NCBI GenBank assembly: GCA_903892315.1
Contig: CAITHY010000188.1
Location: 1 to 10,066 of the forward strand
From: an uncultured beta proteobacterium
Lineage (GTDB): Bacteria > Pseudomonadota > Gammaproteobacteria > Burkholderiales > Burkholderiaceae
Length of the DNA stretch: 10,066 nucleotides
Direction of reading: 5' to 3'
Shown here one piece after another: positions 7,014 to 10,066 of the stretch. The translations under genes were made by a program, and so were the position numbers. Under the pieces are notes generated by a model. The model made no database searches, was not told the DNA's origin, and saw only the letters and a list, made by a program, of their open reading frames with translations. Numbering within the stretch: the first letter of the stretch is position 1; each line of letters starts with the position of its first letter.

Positions 7014-8157
7014 AATCGCTTTTGACGTTAGTGGTTTGGCGTGGAAATATCGCAGTGGGGTGCAAAATTTATACTGGGCCTATATTGAAGCTTTTGCAAG
7101 GCAGCCTAATTATATTGAGCGATGCGATGTTTTGTTTTATGACCGCTCTGGTATTTTTAATAAGCAAATTTCGACAGCGCTTCATCAACGCTATAAGTCA
7201 TATGCCCCCAATAGCTGGCCTATATCATTTCGTAGACCCCTGCAAGCTATGATCAAGTTGGGCCTCATCAACGGCCCTAGTTTAAGTGGATATATCAATC
7301 AAGTTTGGAATTGGGATATCTTTAACCCGAGTGGTGCGCTTGGGTCCATTACTATCCCTGATATCTTGCCAATTGAGTATCCACAGTGGTTTAGCCCCCG
7401 TTTTTACAAACGTACAGAGCGCGCAATTGAATTTGCAGCCAAAGAAGCAAAGTTTGTAAATTGTATTTCGTATGATGTGAGAGAAAGATTGGCTCAGTAT
7501 GCTGGAATGGATCCCAATAAAATTAATGTGATTTATCCAGGAATTGACCAGTCCTACTTTGCACCAATTCCAGCATCCGCACAAGATCAAGCTCTCCGTA
7601 AATTTAATTTAAGTAAGGGTGCTTATTTACTTTCCTCTGGATTTTTGGATCCCCGCAAAAATCTTAAGCGTCAAGTTGAAGCTTTCGGGACTTATGCTCA
7701 AAGAAGTAAAACTTCAATGAAGTATGTTTTGACAGGGCTTAAAACCAATTTATCTCTGGATGTATTGAAGTTAATCGAGAGTCCAGCCCTGCGCGACAAG
7801 ATCATCTTTTTAGGGTATGTTTCTGCAGAAGATTTACGGATTCTCACAAGCGCCGCAGCATGTCTTATGTATTGCAGTATCGCAGAAGGTTTTGGTTTGC
7901 CAATTATTGAAGCTATGGCTTTAGGGGTTCCAGTTATTACCTCAAATACCAGTTCCATGAAAGAGCTTGCAGCAGGTAGGGCGGTATTGGCAAATCCTGA
8001 AAGTGTTGAATCGATTGGGCAAGCTATTGAAGAAACAGTAGAATTTCCAGAGACTAGAATGCAGGCACAAATTACTGCCAATATAGAGTTTGCTAGAACC
8101 TTTACGATCGATAGGTGGCTTGAGGGCCATATCAAGCATATGCTTGGCAAAGATTAA
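7003..8157 (+). CDS. GT4-type glycosyltransferase (GT-B fold)
   Basis: A 384-residue GT-B glycosyltransferase of normal family length. The N-terminal acceptor domain opens with KIAFDVSGLAWKYRSGVQN, the glycine-containing loop common in GT4 enzymes. The C-terminal donor domain starts near residue 205 with YLLSSGFLDPRKNL, in which G213 and R218-K219 are the expected phosphate-binding positions. It then has the E-x7-E motif in AEGFGLPIIEAMALGVPVI, with E295 and E303. It would add a sugar from a nucleotide donor, quite possibly GDP-mannose or GDP-fucose given the upstream genes, but this is inference. I choose ATG 7003. A TTG at 6988 is in frame but adds only MRKKT, deeper inside the methyltransferase gene and outside the conserved start. 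The gene overlaps the methyltransferase by 11 bases and ends this + strand gene series. Confidence 0.92.
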   Translation: MKTKIAFDVSGLAWKYRSGVQNLYWAYIEAFARQPNYIERCDVLFYDRSGIFNKQISTALHQRYKSYAPNSWPISFRRPLQAMIKLGLINGPSLSGYINQVWNWDIFNPSGALGSITIPDILPIEYPQWFSPRFYKRTERAIEFAAKEAKFVNCISYDVRERLAQYAGMDPNKINVIYPGIDQSYFAPIPASAQDQALRKFNLSKGAYLLSSGFLDPRKNLKRQVEAFGTYAQRSKTSMKYVLTGLKTNLSLDVLKLIESPALRDKIIFLGYVSAEDLRILTSAAACLMYCSIAEGFGLPIIEAMALGVPVITSNTSSMKELAAGRAVLANPESVESIGQAIEETVEFPETRMQAQITANIEFARTFTIDRWLEGHIKHMLGKD

Positions 8158-8191
8158 AATTTCTTTTCTTTATCTTCTTTGAAATAACCTA
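8158..8191. other. Convergent gap between the + and - strand gene groups
   Basis: Only 34 AT-rich bases separate two convergent stop codons (TAA ending at 8157 and, on the other strand, TAG at 8192-8194). It contains a pyrimidine-rich run on the + strand but no convincing GC-rich hairpin, so I cannot point to an intrinsic terminator for either direction. Confidence 0.7.
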
Positions 8192-8959
8192 CTACCTAAT
8201 ATTTAAAAAATCTTTTAAAGATAAATAAAGGAACAGGGTGTTGCTATGTAAATATCGTTTCCAGAGTCTTCTGGGTTCTGTGACAAGGCGATATAACCAC
8301 TCAAAACCACTTTTTTGAATCCATAATGGCGGACGCTTTTTGGTGCCTGCATGAAAGTCAAATGCCGCACCCACCCCTATTGATAGAGGTTTTAAATGTG
8401 GGGCATGAGATGCGCACCAGAATTCCTGTTTGGGGCACCCTAGCCCAACAAATAGGAGGCTTGATCCAGAAGAATTAATTTTTTCAGTTAAAGAAAGGTC
8501 TAGTTCGGGCTCTTGCGGAAGTGGGCCTGGTGAATAAGCGCCCGCAATTTTTAGGCTTGGAAACAATTGCTCTAATTTTTGGGTAAGAAGTTTTAATGTA
8601 TCTGGACTTCCGCCCAAAAGAAAGATAGATAGTTTGTGGATGCTCGCAAGCTGGCACAGCTCGAGCATTAAGTCTGGACCGCAGACGCGCTCAGCATGGC
8701 GATGCCCTTTAAGTTTTTGAGTCCAGACTAAGGGAATCCCATCGGCAATAGTTAGGTCAGCATTTTTCATTGCTGATCTGAATTTAGAATTTTCATGAGC
8801 TACAGACAGCATATGCACATTAGCTACACAAACATATCCCCCATGATTTTCTGGGCTGCCTATACGCTGGATTATTTTCTGAGAAATGCTCGCAATGCTT
8901 CCTACGTCTACTGGAATCTCTATTACATTGCAAAGTGAGCGCTCAAATAGATCTGACAT
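8192..8959 (-). CDS. WecG/TagA/CpsF family glycosyltransferase (GT26)
   Basis: A 255-residue glycosyltransferase of the WecG/TagA/CpsF family, which typically adds a second sugar (e.g. N-acetylmannosaminuronic acid in WecG, ManNAc in TagA) to an undecaprenyl-PP-linked sugar at the cytoplasmic membrane face. Family motifs are complete: VANVHM (45-50), ADGIPLVW (72-79) with D73 as the likely catalytic aspartate, ERVCGPDLM (90-98), LLGGSP (114-119), VGLGCPKQEFW (171-181) and GVGAAFDFHAG (195-205). The C-terminal appendage EWLYRLVTEPRRLWKRY (220-236) is the part known in TagA to contribute to membrane recruitment and the active site. The start lies 2 bases after the stop of the GT9 gene, with no clear SD, so the two are probably co-transcribed and coupled. 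The donor sugar cannot be assigned. Confidence 0.94.
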   Translation of the reverse strand: MSDLFERSLCNVIEIPVDVGSIASISQKIIQRIGSPENHGGYVCVANVHMLSVAHENSKFRSAMKNADLTIADGIPLVWTQKLKGHRHAERVCGPDLMLELCQLASIHKLSIFLLGGSPDTLKLLTQKLEQLFPSLKIAGAYSPGPLPQEPELDLSLTEKINSSGSSLLFVGLGCPKQEFWCASHAPHLKPLSIGVGAAFDFHAGTKKRPPLWIQKSGFEWLYRLVTEPRRLWKRYLHSNTLFLYLSLKDFLNIR

Positions 8960-8961
8960 GG

Positions 8962-10023
8962 TTATTGGTCAGCGGCTCCTGTAAGTAGAGAATGTATTGA
9001 GGCCATTACCTCGGATGGACGAATCGATTTTATGCACTGTGACTCGTTGGATTTTCCAAGGCAACTAGGATCGTTGGAGCATGGATATTGTAAACAACCC
9101 CCACTTTGACCAAGCGCTATAGAGTTTGGCGGCTGCCACCACTTGGGGTTATTTCCAGTATTAAGAACAATGGTTTTTTTTCCCAACGCAGAAGCAAGAT
9201 GAACTAGAAAGCTGTCCACTCCCACCAGAATATCTACGGATTGGATTTCACTAATTAACTCATCTAGAGAAGCGGTAGCCTTTATTACAATCTGCGGCTG
9301 CCCTGATGAAAAAATGTGATGTGCTTTACTCTTTTCCGATTCCGTGCAAAACACAGTGGGAATTAAATTCTCCTTGTTCAATAACTGACTTAATTGCTGC
9401 CAGTTATTTTCGGGCCAGACCTTAAATGCTTGGCTGGAGAATGGGTGGAAAGCAATCTTAGGGGGATGATTGAATGTAAAGCTCTTTCCCCCTGGTGCAA
9501 TCGGTTTGCCAGTGAGTTTTGATAGCAAGCTTGCAGCAATGTCATACATCTGATCTTGGGTGGCTTGAACCGGTAGGTATTTAACGCAAGGAATTTTGGC
9601 ATTCCAAATCAGTTTATGCATCCAGTGCGCTTTTTCCCAGGCGGGGGAATAATGATTGCTGCCGGTAATTAAGCTTCCGCAAAGAGCTTCCCGGGAATCT
9701 CCAATAAAATCAATACTCGCGCTTAGATTGAAGTTTCTGAGTTGTAAAATTGCCCTGATCAACGAGCTTGCACATTCCTTCAAAAATGTAGGCGCTCCAC
9801 CTGCAATTGGAAATTGTGAGGCAATGATTTGATCAAAGCCCATAAGACGAAACAAGGGGGCAAACTCCGGTTTTGTCCAAATGATCCACTTAAGATCAGG
9901 GCGACTTTGGGCTGCTGTCTTTGCCAGGCAGGCATTCATGATCGCGTCGCCATAACGCCTAGCGCTAATAAGACATATAGATGAATTGAGCGGTAGGGAC
10001 GATAGGTCGGAATTGAAGGGCAT
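8962..10023 (-). CDS. GT9-family glycosyltransferase (ADP-heptose:LPS heptosyltransferase-like)
   Basis: A 353-residue GT-B protein related to LPS heptosyltransferases. The N-terminal ISARRYGDAIMNA (19-31) is the usual R-x-GD opening. The donor domain begins at KIAFHPFSSQAFKVWP (189-204), with K201 in the expected nucleotide-sugar contact region, and ends with VGVDSFLVHLASALGKK (267-283), a variant of the family DSGxxHxA signature with D270, S271 and H275. A cysteine cluster follows (C310, C315, C321, C330), as often seen in GT9 proteins. It likely acts in LPS core or surface-glycan assembly; the donor need not be heptose. It starts at the only in-frame ATG in the window, but the frame remains open upstream to the right edge without a stop and no good SD precedes the ATG, so a longer N-terminus is possible. 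The conserved opening motif ~18 residues in suggests at most a short extension. Confidence 0.88.
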   Translation of the reverse strand: MPFNSDLSSLPLNSSICLISARRYGDAIMNACLAKTAAQSRPDLKWIIWTKPEFAPLFRLMGFDQIIASQFPIAGGAPTFLKECASSLIRAILQLRNFNLSASIDFIGDSREALCGSLITGSNHYSPAWEKAHWMHKLIWNAKIPCVKYLPVQATQDQMYDIAASLLSKLTGKPIAPGGKSFTFNHPPKIAFHPFSSQAFKVWPENNWQQLSQLLNKENLIPTVFCTESEKSKAHHIFSSGQPQIVIKATASLDELISEIQSVDILVGVDSFLVHLASALGKKTIVLNTGNNPKWWQPPNSIALGQSGGCLQYPCSNDPSCLGKSNESQCIKSIRPSEVMASIHSLLTGAADQ

Positions 10024-10066
10024 AAGAAAAAGCTGCTTCTTAATAAGCTGTTTTTCCAGTAAAACC

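Noticed and set aside
7698..8150. 150-codon ORF on the - strand opposite the GT4 gene
   Set aside because: It lies fully antisense to a gene with clear GT4 motifs, has no recognisable domain and looks like a by-product of that gene's codon pattern.
8210..8222. Short palindrome ATCTTT-T-AAAGAT near the 3' end of the GT26 gene, followed on the - strand by a T-run
   Set aside because: The stem is entirely A/T apart from one G-C pair, the loop would be only one base (three if the closing pair opens), and it lies inside the coding region before the stop codon, so it is not a credible terminator.
1..10066. Search for defence systems, CRISPR arrays, tRNAs, insertion sequences or toxin-antitoxin pairs
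   Set aside because: No repeat-spacer array, tRNA-like cloverleaf, transposase motif or terminal inverted repeats were seen; all substantial coding sequence is explained by glycan biosynthesis genes.

Overview
This window is a stretch of a surface-polysaccharide (O-antigen or capsule type) biosynthesis locus from a Gram-negative bacterium. Moderate, AT-leaning base composition, tightly packed genes and protein sequences that resemble betaproteobacterial homologues suggest Burkholderiales. A small freshwater Polynucleobacter-like organism is my best guess, but this is an inference from general resemblance and no database search was possible.

Layout. Positions 1-8157 read on the + strand as a nearly gap-free series: the 3' end of manC, then gmd, fcl, an O-antigen ligase/polymerase-family membrane protein, a Wzx-type flippase, a GT-A-like glycosyltransferase, a zinc-ribbon SAM methyltransferase and a GT4-type glycosyltransferase. 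After a 34-base convergent gap, 8192-10023 carries two genes on the - strand: a WecG/TagA/CpsF (GT26) glycosyltransferase and, upstream of it in transcription, a GT9 (heptosyltransferase-like) glycosyltransferase whose reading frame stays open to the right edge of the window. There are no gene-free stretches over 300 bases; the longest gap is 79 bases (2410-2488). I see no RNA genes, insertion sequences, CRISPR arrays or origins.

How the genes work together. ManC, Gmd and Fcl form the standard route mannose-1-P -> GDP-mannose -> GDP-4-keto-6-deoxymannose -> GDP-L-fucose, so the glycan probably contains L-fucose or a derivative. The cytoplasmic glycosyltransferases would assemble a lipid-linked oligosaccharide, the methyltransferase may decorate or cap it, Wzx would flip it, and the multi-membrane-span Wzy_C-family protein would polymerise it or ligate it in the periplasm. 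The initiating sugar-phosphate transferase and any Wzz chain-length regulator are not in this window.

Overall the region is a recognisable Wzx/Wzy-type locus, not a new kind of system. The points worth a second look are the overlapping start sites, the zinc-ribbon methyltransferase, the AT-rich centre that suggests a variable serotype-specific segment, the ligase/polymerase ambiguity, and the strand switch.
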